Below, piece after piece: positions 52,407 to 62,005 of a stretch of 64,000 nucleotides of DNA. The DNA comes from Rhodococcus oxybenzonivorans (GTDB lineage Bacteria; Actinomycetota; Actinomycetes; Mycobacteriales; Mycobacteriaceae), in contig NZ_CP021354.1 of the NCBI RefSeq assembly GCF_003130705.1, positions 4,402,001 through 4,466,000 on the forward strand, written 5' to 3'. A model generated the notes under the pieces. The model did no database searches. It was not told where the DNA came from and was given only the letters and a program-made list of their open reading frames with translations. The translations under genes and the position numbers were made by a program. Each line of letters opens with the position of its first letter. Within the stretch, counting starts at the first letter, position 1.

Positions 52407-53918
52407 ATGAGCGCAGAACCCGGACCCACGCCGAGGATGCTGCTGCCGGTCATGTGCTTCATCGTCATGATTCTGGCGGTTCTCCAGACCTTGGTGGTAC
52501 CGATCGTCGGCACGATCGGCGCCCAACTCGAGGTCGGGCCCACCGCCGTCGGGTGGCTCCTCACCGCCAACCTGCTCGCAGCTGCCACTGCGACGCCCCT
52601 ACTCGGCCGGCTCGCCGATCTTCGCGGCACACGCCCGGTGCTGCTCGGTGTGCTCGTGATCGTGCTTCTGGGCTCGTTGCTCGGCGCGGTCGCCACGTCG
52701 ATCGGTGTGCTCATCGTTGCCCGAGTGCTGCAAGGCGTCTCGTTCGCACTGTTCCCCATCGGAATTGCAGTCCTGCGCGACGAGCTGCCCCCCGAGAAGC
52801 TGACCGGGGCGATGGGCATTCTCTCGGGAACTCTGGGTTTCGGCGGATGTTTCGGGATCGTCCTCACCGGGGTGCTCGTCGCCGACGGCGCCGACTTCCA
52901 CCGGATCTTCTGGCTCTCCTCTGCGATCACGCTTGCAGGTCTCGTCCTGGCGTGGTTCGCGATTCCCCGGCGCGCGCGGACGGGATCGGGGTCAATGGAC
53001 TGGATCGGTGCGGTGGGTCTCGCCGCCGGCCTCGTCCTCGTCCTGCTCCCGTTGTCCGAGGGAAGCACCTGGGGATGGGGTTCGCCCGCCACCATCATCA
53101 GCGGTGCTGCCGGACTGCTCGTCCTGACCGGGTGGTTCCTGTACGAGCGCAGAATCGCTCATCCGTTGGTGGCACCCCGGTTGCTCACCGATCCGCCGGT
53201 CCTCGTCACACACCTGTCCGCCCTCGTGGTGGGAATGTCGATGTTCGTGATGTTCCTGGGCAGTTCGTACTTCGTGCAGACGTCCCGTTCGGTCGCCGGA
53301 TACGGCTTCGGCGCCACCGTGCTCGAGGCCAGCACCGTGTACCTGTTACCCGGCGCGGTCAGCGGAGTCCTCGCCTCGATCCTCAGTGGCACGATGATCC
53401 GCCACGTCGGCGCGCGTGTCGTGCTCATCGGCGCCAGCGTGGTCGGCGTCGCAGGCTTCATCCTGTTCATCGTCGCCCACGACCACACCTGGCAGGTGAT
53501 CACCGCCATCCTGCTGATCAACACCTACATCAGCCTTGCCTACGCGGCGCTGCCCTCGCTGTTGGTCGCCGAGGTCCGGCAGGACGAGACCGGCGTGGCC
53601 AACAGCATCAACTCGATCGCGCGGTCGGTGGGCAGCGCGTTCGCCAGCGCCCTCATTGCGACCCTGCTGGCCGAAATCACTCTCTCCGGCACCGACCTCG
53701 CGGCCGAATCCGCCTACCTCATCGCGTTCGTCACCGGCGCCGTTGCCGCCGCTCTCGCCGGGCTGCTGCCCTTCTTCGGTATCACCCGCGTGATCCGCAC
53801 ACCCTCCGACGCGGAAGAGGACGAGATCCATGCCACCGCGCTCGCTGCCGAATGGGGCACGGTGGGCGGCCTCGGTGGCGCGAACACGAGCCCCGGCGAA
53901 CGGCAGAGGACGTCATGA
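52407..53918 (+). CDS. MFS exporter, DHA2 family
   Basis: A 503-residue transporter with about 14 helices. The A-motif is GRLADLRGTRPVLLG, and GILSGTLGFGGCFGIVLTGVLV resembles motif C. Substrate unknown, probably drugs. ATG 52407 follows CACGGAGGA; the in-frame GTG at 52377 lacks a ribosome-binding site. It is convergent with sugC, 19 bp apart. Confidence 0.87.
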   Translation: MSAEPGPTPRMLLPVMCFIVMILAVLQTLVVPIVGTIGAQLEVGPTAVGWLLTANLLAAATATPLLGRLADLRGTRPVLLGVLVIVLLGSLLGAVATSIGVLIVARVLQGVSFALFPIGIAVLRDELPPEKLTGAMGILSGTLGFGGCFGIVLTGVLVADGADFHRIFWLSSAITLAGLVLAWFAIPRRARTGSGSMDWIGAVGLAAGLVLVLLPLSEGSTWGWGSPATIISGAAGLLVLTGWFLYERRIAHPLVAPRLLTDPPVLVTHLSALVVGMSMFVMFLGSSYFVQTSRSVAGYGFGATVLEASTVYLLPGAVSGVLASILSGTMIRHVGARVVLIGASVVGVAGFILFIVAHDHTWQVITAILLINTYISLAYAALPSLLVAEVRQDETGVANSINSIARSVGSAFASALIATLLAEITLSGTDLAAESAYLIAFVTGAVAAALAGLLPFFGITRVIRTPSDAEEDEIHATALAAEWGTVGGLGGANTSPGERQRTS

Positions 53919-53937
53919 GTTCGCCTTGTCCCCTCGG

Positions 53938-55107
53938 TCAGCGAGTGATATTGGCCCCGGAATCCTGATCGAACACCGCGACTTTCGCGGGATCGAACCA
54001 CAACTCCACCGGGCTGCCCTGCGCCGCAGACGACTCGGTCGACAACCGAGCCACCAGATGTCCCCCACCCGCGACCTCGGTGCCCGAGTCGGCAGCGAGC
54101 TCCTCGAGTTCCCGCGAACTCACCTGTGGTCCTTCTGCGGAGAAGTAGACATACTTGTCCGAGCCCATCGACTCGAGCACCTCGACCTGAGCGGTGAACG
54201 TGGCACCAGCGGCTTTCTGATCCGCGTCGATCAACCCGGCGTCCTCGAAGTGCTCCGGGCGGATACCGACCACGACGTCCTTCGACGCCCCGGAGGAGGT
54301 GACCTTCTCACGCGAGCGCGGAGGCAGCGCGAAGTTCCCGAGGGGAGTCGAAATCCCGTCCGCTGTCAGCTGTCCGGGGAAGAAGTTCATCGACGGCGAT
54401 CCGATGAACCCGGCAACGAACAGATTGTTGGGATGGTCGTACAACTCCTGCGGTGCCCCGATCTGCTGGACGAGTCCCCCGCGCAGCACCACCACCCGGT
54501 CGCCGAGAGTCATCGCCTCGGTCTGATCGTGGGTCACATACACCGTGGTCGTTCCCAGACGTTGCTGGAGGCGGGAAATTTCGGTGCGCATCTGCACGCG
54601 GAGCTTGGCGTCGAGGTTGGACAGCGGCTCGTCCATCAAGAACGCTTTGGGACTGCGGACGATTGCCCGCCCCATCGCGACCCGCTGTCGCTGTCCGCCC
54701 GACAGATTGGACGGCTTGCGGTCGAGGTGCTGGGTGAGATCGAGGATCTTCGCGGCATCGTCCACCTTGGCCGCGATCTCCGACTTCGACATCTTCGCCA
54801 GCGTCAACGGGAACGCAATGTTCTGGCGCACCGTCATGTGCGGATACAACGCGTACGACTGGAACACCATGGCGATGTCCCGGTCCTTCGGCGCCTTCTC
54901 GTTCACCCTCTCGCCGGCGATGCGCAGCTCACCGGACGAAATGTCCTCGAGGCCCGCGATCATGTTGAGGGTCGTCGATTTACCGCAACCCGACGGACCG
55001 ACCAGAATGATGAATTCGCCGTCGGCGATCGTGATGTCGACGTCGCTCACCGCCCGCGCACCGTCCGGGTAGAGCTTGGTTACCTTGTCCAGCACAATCT
55101 CGGCCAC
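53938..55107 (-). CDS. sugC: Trehalose ABC importer ATP-binding protein (SugC-like)
   Basis: 389 residues. Walker A is GPSGCGKSTTLN (near residue 38), FQSYALYPHMTV the Q-loop, LSGGQRQRVAMGRAIV the signature, FLMDEPLSNLDAKLR Walker B and HDQTEAMTLGDRV the switch. A C-terminal OB/TOBE domain typical of MalK/UgpC ATPases follows (VVVGIRPEHF). It is the last gene of a leftward lpqY-sugA-sugB-sugC operon with gaps of 2-4 nt. In mycobacteria this importer recovers trehalose released when mycolic acids are transferred to the cell wall. Confidence 0.87.
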   Translation of the reverse strand: MAEIVLDKVTKLYPDGARAVSDVDITIADGEFIILVGPSGCGKSTTLNMIAGLEDISSGELRIAGERVNEKAPKDRDIAMVFQSYALYPHMTVRQNIAFPLTLAKMSKSEIAAKVDDAAKILDLTQHLDRKPSNLSGGQRQRVAMGRAIVRSPKAFLMDEPLSNLDAKLRVQMRTEISRLQQRLGTTTVYVTHDQTEAMTLGDRVVVLRGGLVQQIGAPQELYDHPNNLFVAGFIGSPSMNFFPGQLTADGISTPLGNFALPPRSREKVTSSGASKDVVVGIRPEHFEDAGLIDADQKAAGATFTAQVEVLESMGSDKYVYFSAEGPQVSSRELEELAADSGTEVAGGGHLVARLSTESSAAQGSPVELWFDPAKVAVFDQDSGANITR

Positions 55108-55111
55108 AGGT

Positions 55112-55942
55112 TTATCCCTTCACTGCGCCGGACGTCAGACCGGCCACGATGCGTCGTTGGAAGAAGAGCACGAAGACGATGATCGGAATGGTGATCACCA
55201 TCGCAGCGGCGGCGATCGACCCCGTCGGCTCTTCGAACTGCGAAGCGCCGGTGAAGTTGGCGATCGCCGCCGGTGCGGTGATCGAGCGCTCCGTGGAGGT
55301 CAGCGAAATCGCGAACAACAGGTCGTTCCAGCAGAAGATGAACACGAGGATTGCCGCGGTGACGATACCGGGCGCCGCAAGCGGTGCGACCACTTTCCGG
55401 AACGCCTGCGCCGGTGTGGCGCCGTCCATCTTGGCCGCTTTCTCCAGCTCCCAGGGGATCTCCTTGAAGAAGGCCGACAACGTGTAGATCGCCAAGGGAA
55501 GCGCGAACGTGATGTACGGCAGGATCAAACCGGCCCAGGTGTCGAACAATCCGAGTCGGCGCTCGATGTCGAACAGCGGGCTCACGAGGGAGATCTGCGG
55601 GAACATCGCGATCAACAGCGCCACCCCCACCAGGAGCTTCTTGCCCGGAAAGTCGAGTCGGGCAATCGCGTAGGCAGCCATCGTCCCGATTACCACCGCG
55701 ATCACCGTGGCGATCAGACCGATGCCGATGGAGTTGATCAGCGCGCTGGTGAACGCGTCGGTCGAGAAGATTCCGCGGTAGTTGTCGAGCGTCCACTTCT
55801 CCGGGATGAGCTTGCCGTCCTTGATGGTGCCCGCGGGCTTGAACGACAAGCTGGCTATCCAGAGCACAGGAACGAGCGCATACAGCAGGACCAGCAAGTT
55901 GACCGCCGACCAGCTCAGCCTGCGTTGCTTTGTTTCGACCAT
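55112..55942 (-). CDS. sugB: Trehalose ABC importer permease (SugB-like)
   Basis: A 276-residue permease with six helices and the MalG-type EAA loop [32 protein letters not shown] 55942 lies 2 nt after the stop of sugA; the longer open frame inside sugA is discarded. It forms the channel with SugA. Confidence 0.86.
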   Translation of the reverse strand: MVETKQRRLSWSAVNLLVLLYALVPVLWIASLSFKPAGTIKDGKLIPEKWTLDNYRGIFSTDAFTSALINSIGIGLIATVIAVVIGTMAAYAIARLDFPGKKLLVGVALLIAMFPQISLVSPLFDIERRLGLFDTWAGLILPYITFALPLAIYTLSAFFKEIPWELEKAAKMDGATPAQAFRKVVAPLAAPGIVTAAILVFIFCWNDLLFAISLTSTERSITAPAAIANFTGASQFEEPTGSIAAAAMVITIPIIVFVLFFQRRIVAGLTSGAVKG

Positions 55943-55944
55943 GG

Positions 55945-56892
55945 TTATCGCTTTCCTTCCGTGTCGGACCCGGGAGCCGAGGCACCGAAGAGCTTGATGA
56001 AGACGAATGCGAGGACGGCCACGCAGAGAAAGATCAGAACGCTGATGGCCGAACCGATTCCGAGATTGAAGGCCTTGAACAGGTTGTCGTAGCCGAGGAT
56101 CGACAGGGAGCCGGTGTCGTTGGCGCCCTTGGTGAGCACGTAGATATTGTCGAAGATCCGGAACGCGTCGAGGGTGCGGAACAACAACGCCACGAGGATG
56201 GCCGGTTTCATGAGCGGGAGAATGATGCGCACCAGCCGGGTCCAAGCCCCGGCGCCGTCGACCTGTGCCGCCTTGAGCAGATCGTCAGGTACTAGGGCGA
56301 GACCGGCCAGCAGCAGCAGGGCCATGAACGGCGTGGTCTTCCAGACCTCGGCGAGGACGATGATCGCGAGCGACGGAATCTGCTGCGTGAGGGGAGCACT
56401 GCCGTCGGGTAGCAGATTTGCGAGGTAGCCGGTTCCCGGCGTCCACGCGTAGTACCAGCTGTAGGCGGCGGCCACGGTGACGATGCCGTAGGGAATGAGC
56501 ACCACGGTCCGCACGAGCCCCTTGCCCACGATCGTGCGGTGCATGACCAGTGCGAGAATCAGACCCAGCACGAATTCGATCACCACAGACACGGCCGTGA
56601 TGCCCACCGTGACCACGAACGCCTGCCACCAGTACCCGTCCGACAACACCGACACGTAATTGGCGAGGCCGACGAACTTGCGGTCGTCGGGGAATCGGAG
56701 GTCGTAGCGCTGCAGGCTCAACCACACCGCGTAGACCACCGGATAGGCCGTCACGGCGATCATGAGAATCGCAGCCGGTGCCACCAGCCACAGTCCCAGC
56801 CGGCGCTCGGCCTTCTTCCCCTCGGACACCTGTCTCTTCGTCGGCGCTGCCGGCTCGTCGGTCCGGTCCACCGGCACGGCTTCGGTCGTCAC
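55945..56892 (-). CDS. sugA: Trehalose ABC importer permease (SugA-like)
   Basis: A 315-residue MalF-type permease with an N-terminal cytoplasmic segment of about 30 residues, six helices and the EAA loop [30 protein letters not shown]. It overlaps the stop of the binding-protein gene by 4 nt, indicating translational coupling. Confidence 0.86.
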   Translation of the reverse strand: MTTEAVPVDRTDEPAAPTKRQVSEGKKAERRLGLWLVAPAAILMIAVTAYPVVYAVWLSLQRYDLRFPDDRKFVGLANYVSVLSDGYWWQAFVVTVGITAVSVVIEFVLGLILALVMHRTIVGKGLVRTVVLIPYGIVTVAAAYSWYYAWTPGTGYLANLLPDGSAPLTQQIPSLAIIVLAEVWKTTPFMALLLLAGLALVPDDLLKAAQVDGAGAWTRLVRIILPLMKPAILVALLFRTLDAFRIFDNIYVLTKGANDTGSLSILGYDNLFKAFNLGIGSAISVLIFLCVAVLAFVFIKLFGASAPGSDTEGKR

Positions 56893-58274
56893 GGAATCAG
56901 TCCTTCCGAGTTGACCGCCTTACGCACCTGCTCGGCGAGTTCGTCGACGGTACGCGGCGGATCGATGTCACCGACCGGGTTCAACGTGGCGGTGATCAGG
57001 GTCGAGATGCTCTGGTACGCGGGCGAAACCGGACGCACCGCCGCCGTGTTCAGGCCGTCACGCACCTGCTGCCAGGCGGGATACGCCTCCTGGAATGCCG
57101 GATCGTCGTACAGCCTCGCCAACGTGGGCGGCACACCACCGTTGACGGCATTGTTGCGCTGGTTCTCCTCGTTACGTAGGCAGGACACCGCTTCGAACGC
57201 GAGGTCGGGGTGCCGGCTGGTCTTCGCGACCGCGATGTTGAATCCACCGATCGTGACCTCGGCCGGCCGGCCGGGAATCACCGCGGGGTACGGAGCGGCG
57301 AGGAAGTTCTGCTGCCCGTCGACCGTGAGCACCGTGTTACCGGTATCGACGGAGGTGGTGTTGCCCTTGTCGTCGATGAACGGCAGGTCACCCTTCTCCG
57401 CATTCTCGATCATGCCGGGAAGAACGAAAGGCCAGTTGACCTCGAAGGCCGCGCGTCCGCTTTCCATGCCGAGACGGGACGACGCCTCGTCGCCCTGAGA
57501 AATGGACGGGTCGGCGCCCTGTGCGGTGGCTACTCGCTTCATCACCTCGAGGGCTTTCAGCGCACCGTCACCGTCCGCGACGGTCACGGTGGTTCCGTCC
57601 TCGCCGACGACGGATCCGCCCGCGCTGGCCAGCAGGGTGTTGAACCACACCATCAAACCCTCGTACTGCTTGCCCTGCACCCCGATCCAGCTGGGCCGGC
57701 CCTCACTCGCCAGCCTCTCGGAGATATCGATCATCTGATCCCACGTCTGCGGCGGTTGCCCACCAGGCATGAGGTCCTTGCGGTACCAGAGCAACTGCGT
57801 GTTGGTGTTCAGCGGCGCGGCGTACAGCTGATCCTGCCACCGGGCCGACTCGAGGGGGCCTTCGAGAGTGCCCTCGGTGACCTCGGCCGCCACATCGTCG
57901 GGCAACGGCAATGCCCACCCCGCCTCGGCGAACTCGGCCGTCCACACGACGTCGAGCGTCATGATGTCGAGCGAGGTGTCGTTTCCGGTGAGGCGCCGGG
58001 CCAACTGCAGTCGCTGATCGTCTGCCCCCTTCGGAAGGGTGCGTTGCTCGATCGTGTATCGGCCACCGGCCGCGGCCGTGCAGTTGGCTGCGGCCTCGGC
58101 ATACTGTTCCGCACCGTCGGCCGCCGTGTAGAAGCTGAGCACGGTGCCGCTGTCCGGTGAACCGCACGCCGCCAGCAGCGGAACCGTCAGGACGGTGGCC
58201 GCGCCGATGAGGCCCCATCTGACTGCGAGTCCGGGCCTGCCCGGACGACCGGATTCTGTCGATGTACGCCGCAC
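56889..58274 (-). CDS. lpqY: Trehalose-binding lipoprotein (LpqY-like)
   Basis: A 461-residue extracytoplasmic sugar-binding protein with signal peptide and lipobox (LLAAC, Cys37). The fold of cluster B maltose-type binding proteins shows in LDIMTLDVVWTAEFAEAGWALPL, PLNTNTQLLWYRKDLMPG and AFEVNWPFVLPGM. GTG 58274 follows GGAGG at 5 nt. It is the first gene of the importer operon; the 232-bp gap upstream holds its promoter but no feature I can name. Confidence 0.86.
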   Translation of the reverse strand: MRRTSTESGRPGRPGLAVRWGLIGAATVLTVPLLAACGSPDSGTVLSFYTAADGAEQYAEAAANCTAAAGGRYTIEQRTLPKGADDQRLQLARRLTGNDTSLDIMTLDVVWTAEFAEAGWALPLPDDVAAEVTEGTLEGPLESARWQDQLYAAPLNTNTQLLWYRKDLMPGGQPPQTWDQMIDISERLASEGRPSWIGVQGKQYEGLMVWFNTLLASAGGSVVGEDGTTVTVADGDGALKALEVMKRVATAQGADPSISQGDEASSRLGMESGRAAFEVNWPFVLPGMIENAEKGDLPFIDDKGNTTSVDTGNTVLTVDGQQNFLAAPYPAVIPGRPAEVTIGGFNIAVAKTSRHPDLAFEAVSCLRNEENQRNNAVNGGVPPTLARLYDDPAFQEAYPAWQQVRDGLNTAAVRPVSPAYQSISTLITATLNPVGDIDPPRTVDELAEQVRKAVNSEGLIP

Positions 58275-58506
58275 AGCCGCCTCCTCGAGCGGTCCTCACG
58301 AACCCAGTCGCGGTACGGCTGGCACGCAGGCCCGCACAGTGGTTCCTGCCGGATCGTGCAGTCCCGCCAGGTCACGGTTTCACCGAGGGGAAGACCCCTC
58401 GCATTGCGCCGTAAACCTATCCGAGATCGACCTGAAACTGGCGGAAATCACCGCGAACGAGACGAAAAGCGCGCAATCCGTAATACGAGCCCGCCCACGT
58501 CTCGGT

Positions 58507-58998
58507 TCAGAGCGCCAGCTTGGCCAGCATGTCGCGCGCCGCCTCCGCGGTCTTCGGCTCACACAGCACGTCGTACCGCCCGGCGACCAATTGCATTGTG
58601 GACGCGAAGTCACGGGTACCGCGAGTGGCCGCATACGGGATGGTGGTGGAGATCAGCCCGAAGATGATGCCGCCGACGATGCCCACCACGAGCGGTGCGA
58701 GGAATCCGCCCGTGACGATACCCAGCAGAAGGCCGAAGAAGACACCGAGCCAGGCACCTGAAACGATGCCGCCGCCAATGACTTTGGCCCACGTCAACCG
58801 GCCGAGTACTCGCTCGACCTGCATGAGGTTCACTCCGACGATGGTGACGTCCTCGACCGAGAACTCCTGATCCGACAGGTAGTCGACGGCACGCTGCGCC
58901 TCCGCGTACGTCGGGTACGAACCGATGGGCCAGCCCGTGGGAGGTTCCGGCAGAGCCCCTCGCCGCGCCCCGTTGGACTGTCCGAGTGGATTCGTCAT
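58507..58998 (-). CDS. General stress protein 17M/YflT-like membrane protein
   Basis: 163 residues. The N-terminal GSYPTYAEAQRAVDYLSDQEFSVEDVTIVG matches the YflT-type ferredoxin-like domain of stress proteins. Two glycine-rich membrane helices follow (IGGGIVSGAWLGVFFGLLLGIVTG and LAPLVVGIVGGIIFGLIS), then another short domain. From memory, M. tuberculosis has a similar gene (Rv1234) next to lpqY. Function unknown. ATG 58998 has AGGAG 11 nt upstream. Confidence 0.75.
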   Translation of the reverse strand: MTNPLGQSNGARRGALPEPPTGWPIGSYPTYAEAQRAVDYLSDQEFSVEDVTIVGVNLMQVERVLGRLTWAKVIGGGIVSGAWLGVFFGLLLGIVTGGFLAPLVVGIVGGIIFGLISTTIPYAATRGTRDFASTMQLVAGRYDVLCEPKTAEAARDMLAKLAL

Positions 58999-59065
58999 CG
59001 TCAGCTGGTCTCCTCGTGTAATTCTCTCAGGATCGATCCTGTGAGAACCATTCTGCCTGTTTCCG

Positions 59066-60028
59066 CTAACGCTCGTCGGGCGGCGTGAACTCGGAGGTCC
59101 GCGTCATTCCCGCGGCACGGCCCTTGGCCGAGATCACGAGGGCCATCTTCCGACTGGCCTCGTCGATCATCTCGTCACCGAGCATCACTGCGCCACGTCC
59201 TCCGCCGGCCGCCGACGTGTGGAACTCGTAGGCGTCGAGGATCAGTTCGGCGCGGTCGAAATCGCCCTGTCGGGGGCTGAACACTTCGTTGGCCGCATCG
59301 ATCTGCGTGGGATGCAGCACCCATTTCCCGTCGAAACCCAGAGCGGCGGTGCGCTGCGCAGAACGCCGGAATGCCTCCACGTCGCGGATCTGAAGATACG
59401 GCCCGTCGATGGCCTGGATGCCGTGTGCGCGTGCGGCCATGAGGATCGTCATCAGTATGTGATGGTAGGCGTCACCGCGGTCGTAGCCGTCCGGCTGTTC
59501 CCCGACCACCAGCGTGCGCATGTTGATACTCGCCATGAAATCCGCCGGCCCGAACACCAGCGTCTGCACCCGGGGACTGGCCGTTGCGATGGCGTTGATG
59601 TTGGTGAGTCCGATGGCGTTCTCGATCTGCGGTTCGATCCCGATCCGCCCGACCTCCAACCCGTTGGCCTTCTCGATCTGGGTCAGCAGTAGGTCGAGGG
59701 CCTGAACGTGGCTGGCGTCCGGCACTTTCGGCAGCAAGATGGCATCGAGGTGCGCGCCCGCACGCCCGACGACCTCGGCGACGTCGGTATGGGTCCACTC
59801 GGTGGTCCAGTCGTTGACCCGCACCACCTTGATCTGTTCTCCCCACCCGTTCTCGGCAAGGGCGTCCGCGACGGTGACGCGGGCTTCCTGCTTCGCCAAC
59901 GGCGCCACGGCGTCCTCGAGGTCGAGGAAGACCTCGTCCGCGGGAAGCCCCTTGGCCTTGTCGATCATCTTGCGACTGCTGCCCGGAACAGCCAGAACCG
60001 ATCGGCGTGGCCTGAAGACGGAACTCAT
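59066..60028 (-). CDS. HpcH/HpaI aldolase-family CoA-ester lyase (CitE-like)
   Basis: A 320-residue TIM-barrel lyase. RRSVLAVPGSSRKMIDKA, VFLDLEDAVAP (metal and CoA region), IGIEPQIENAIGLTNI (metal Glu) and LVFGPADFMAS are typical of malyl-CoA/citramalyl-CoA lyases and stand-alone CitE. No citrate lyase alpha or gamma genes are nearby, so it is not a citrate lyase subunit. It may cleave malyl-, methylmalyl- or citramalyl-CoA. ATG 60028 has GGAGG 10 nt upstream. It is divergent from the MgtE-like gene with 72 bp between starts. Confidence 0.84.
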   Translation of the reverse strand: MSSVFRPRRSVLAVPGSSRKMIDKAKGLPADEVFLDLEDAVAPLAKQEARVTVADALAENGWGEQIKVVRVNDWTTEWTHTDVAEVVGRAGAHLDAILLPKVPDASHVQALDLLLTQIEKANGLEVGRIGIEPQIENAIGLTNINAIATASPRVQTLVFGPADFMASINMRTLVVGEQPDGYDRGDAYHHILMTILMAARAHGIQAIDGPYLQIRDVEAFRRSAQRTAALGFDGKWVLHPTQIDAANEVFSPRQGDFDRAELILDAYEFHTSAAGGGRGAVMLGDEMIDEASRKMALVISAKGRAAGMTRTSEFTPPDER

Positions 60029-60087
60029 GACGGACGATCCTCCACTTTCCACAGGTGTTCGATTGCCTGGATCCCCGTACGAGGATC

Positions 60088-60093
60088 TAGCCT
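60088..60093 (+). promoter_or_regulatory. Leaderless -10 element, MgtE-like gene
   Basis: TAGCCT ends 7 nt before ATG 60101; no ribosome-binding site is visible. Confidence 0.5.
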
Positions 60094-60100
60094 GGCAATC

Positions 60101-61372
60101 ATGGCAGCTGCGAACAAGGTTTTTGCAGCCAGGCTGGCCGGCCTGGTGGTACTCGGGCCCGACGGTGAGTCGATCGGCCGGGTGCGGGACGTGGTCATCA
60201 CCGTTCGCATCGGGCGCCAGCAACCGCGGGTGCTGGGGCTGGTCATCGAATTATTCACGCGCAAGCGCATCTTCGTGCCCATGCTGCGGGTCACGGCGAT
60301 CGAGCCGAGTTCGGTGACACTGACCACGGGGAACGTCAGTCTGCGCCGGTTCACGCAGCGTCCGGGCGAGGTTCTCGCGCTCGCGCAGGTCCTCGATTCT
60401 CGCGTGCGGGTTGACGACCCGGAACTCGCGGAACTGCACGGGGTCGACACGGTGGTGGTCGATCTCGGCATCGAACTGACCCGTAGCCGTGACTGGGTGG
60501 TGTCGAAGGTCGCGGTGCGCGGCCATCGCGGCCGCCTCGGCCGGCGTACCGCCATTCACATCGTCGAGTGGCAGCACGTGCAGGGGCTCACGCATTCCGA
60601 TCTGTCGATGCCGGGCCAGGGAGTGTCCGCACTCCTGATGCAATACGAGGGCATGCGTCCCGCCGACGTGGCCAACGCCATGCGTGAGCTCCCGGACAAA
60701 CGACGGCACGAGCTCGCACTCGCTCTCGACGACGAGCGCCTGGCCGACGTCGTGCAGGAGTTGCCGTCCGATGATCAGACCGACCTTCTGATGCACCTCG
60801 AGGTGGAGCGGGCCGCCGACATCCTCGAGGCCATGGATCCCGACGACGCCGCCGACCTTCTCGGCGAGCTGCCCGAGACGGAAGCAGAATCACTGCTCCA
60901 ACTGATGGACCCGCAGGACTCGGAACCCGTCCGAAGGCTGCTCGAGCACTCGCCGGACACGGCCGGTGGTCTGATGACTCCCGAACCGGTGGTGCTGACG
61001 GCGTCCACAACGGTGGCGGAAGCATTGGCCCGCGCTCGCAACGAGGATGTGACGCCCGCGCTCGCGAGCATGATCTTCGTCGTCAGGCCGCCGACGGCCA
61101 CGCCGACCGGCCGCTATCTGGGATGCGTGCACCTGCAGAAGCTGCTGCGGGAACCACCCGCGAGCCTCGTGGGGGGTCTGCTCGACACCGGTCTCCCACG
61201 TCTCGCGGCCGACGACTCCCTGGCGGCCGTCACGCGGTACTTCGCCAGCTACAACCTCGTGTGCGGTCCCGTGGTGGACGACGAGAATCACCTGATCGGC
61301 GCGGTCACCGTCGACGACGTCCTGGACCATCTCCTTCCGGAGGACTGGCGTGAAGAGGAGATCGACGGATGA
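60101..61372 (+). CDS. Soluble MgtE-like protein (PRC barrel, MgtE-N and CBS domains, no channel)
   Basis: 423 residues. The first part (GLVVLGPDGESIGRVRDVVI) looks like a PRC-barrel. From about 175 comes the MgtE N-domain superhelix (RPADVANAMRELPDKRRHELALALDDERLADVVQELP, then repeats ending ILEAMDPDDAADLLGELP), then a CBS pair with AGGLMTPEPVVLT. The sequence ends just after CBS (VDDVLDHLLPEDW) with none of the five helices of the MgtE channel. It may be an Mg2+ or nucleotide sensor. The next gene overlaps by 4 nt and encodes a membrane protein, suggesting the two work together. Start ATG 60101 fits a leaderless promoter. Confidence 0.82.
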   Translation: MAAANKVFAARLAGLVVLGPDGESIGRVRDVVITVRIGRQQPRVLGLVIELFTRKRIFVPMLRVTAIEPSSVTLTTGNVSLRRFTQRPGEVLALAQVLDSRVRVDDPELAELHGVDTVVVDLGIELTRSRDWVVSKVAVRGHRGRLGRRTAIHIVEWQHVQGLTHSDLSMPGQGVSALLMQYEGMRPADVANAMRELPDKRRHELALALDDERLADVVQELPSDDQTDLLMHLEVERAADILEAMDPDDAADLLGELPETEAESLLQLMDPQDSEPVRRLLEHSPDTAGGLMTPEPVVLTASTTVAEALARARNEDVTPALASMIFVVRPPTATPTGRYLGCVHLQKLLREPPASLVGGLLDTGLPRLAADDSLAAVTRYFASYNLVCGPVVDDENHLIGAVTVDDVLDHLLPEDWREEEIDG

Positions 61373-61890
61373 GCGAGAAGGTCCCCAGCGTGTCGGCCCG
61401 TGGACTGTCGGATCGGCAAAGGCTCGACACCCCTCGCGGCGCCCGGCGGTTCCGCTTCACCTACGACGTGGAAGCGGTCGGCCGTGCCAGTGAGAACTTC
61501 GCTCGTTTCCTAGGGACCGGCCGGTACCTGGTGATCCAGACCGTGGTCGTGATCATCTGGATCGTCCTCAACATCTTCGCCGTCGAGCTGAAGTGGGATC
61601 CGTACCCCTTCATCCTCCTCAACCTCGCGTTCTCCACCCAGGCCGCCTATGCGGCCCCGCTGATCCTGCTGGCCCAGAACCGACAGGAGAACCGGGACCG
61701 CGTCTCGCTCGAGGAGGACCGGTCGCGGGCGGAACAGACCAAGGCGGATACCGAGTTCCTGGCGCGCGAACTCGCCGCCCTGCGCATCGCGATCGGCGAG
61801 GTGGCCACCCGTGACTACCTCCGCCGGGAACTCGAGGAGATCAAGACCCTGCTCGGCGACGAGGAAGAGGCCCGGCCCCGGCGCAAATGA
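61369..61890 (+). CDS. DUF1003 membrane protein
   Basis: 173 residues. A soluble N-terminus precedes two helices (IQTVVVIIWIVLNIFAV and FILLNLAFSTQAAYAAPLILLA); AAPLILLAQNRQENRDR is the DUF1003 signature. A C-terminal coiled-coil follows (about 115-165, EEDRSRAEQTKADTEFLARELAALR). Start ATG 61369 overlaps the MgtE-like gene stop. Function unknown; coupling to that gene hints at a complex at the membrane. Confidence 0.82.
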   Translation: MSEKVPSVSARGLSDRQRLDTPRGARRFRFTYDVEAVGRASENFARFLGTGRYLVIQTVVVIIWIVLNIFAVELKWDPYPFILLNLAFSTQAAYAAPLILLAQNRQENRDRVSLEEDRSRAEQTKADTEFLARELAALRIAIGEVATRDYLRRELEEIKTLLGDEEEARPRRK

Positions 61891-61924
61891 TCGCCGGTCA
61901 TTCGCGCATTCCTCGGCACACGCA

Positions 61925-61940
61925 GTCACGGATATGTAAC
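61925..61940 (+). promoter_or_regulatory. MtrA-like direct repeat GTCAC-N6-GTAAC
   Basis: GTCACGGATATGTAAC, followed by G, is a perfect GTnAC-N6-GTnAC direct repeat (11-bp period), the form bound by OmpR-type MtrA. It lies 65 bp before the first transglycosylase gene. A related site precedes the next transglycosylase gene. Confidence 0.55.
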
Positions 61941-62005
61941 GTCGATCACAACTTCTCGGATGTACGCGGTGTGCGACAAGCAAGAGCACCGCAGGGGGTG
62001 GTGGA

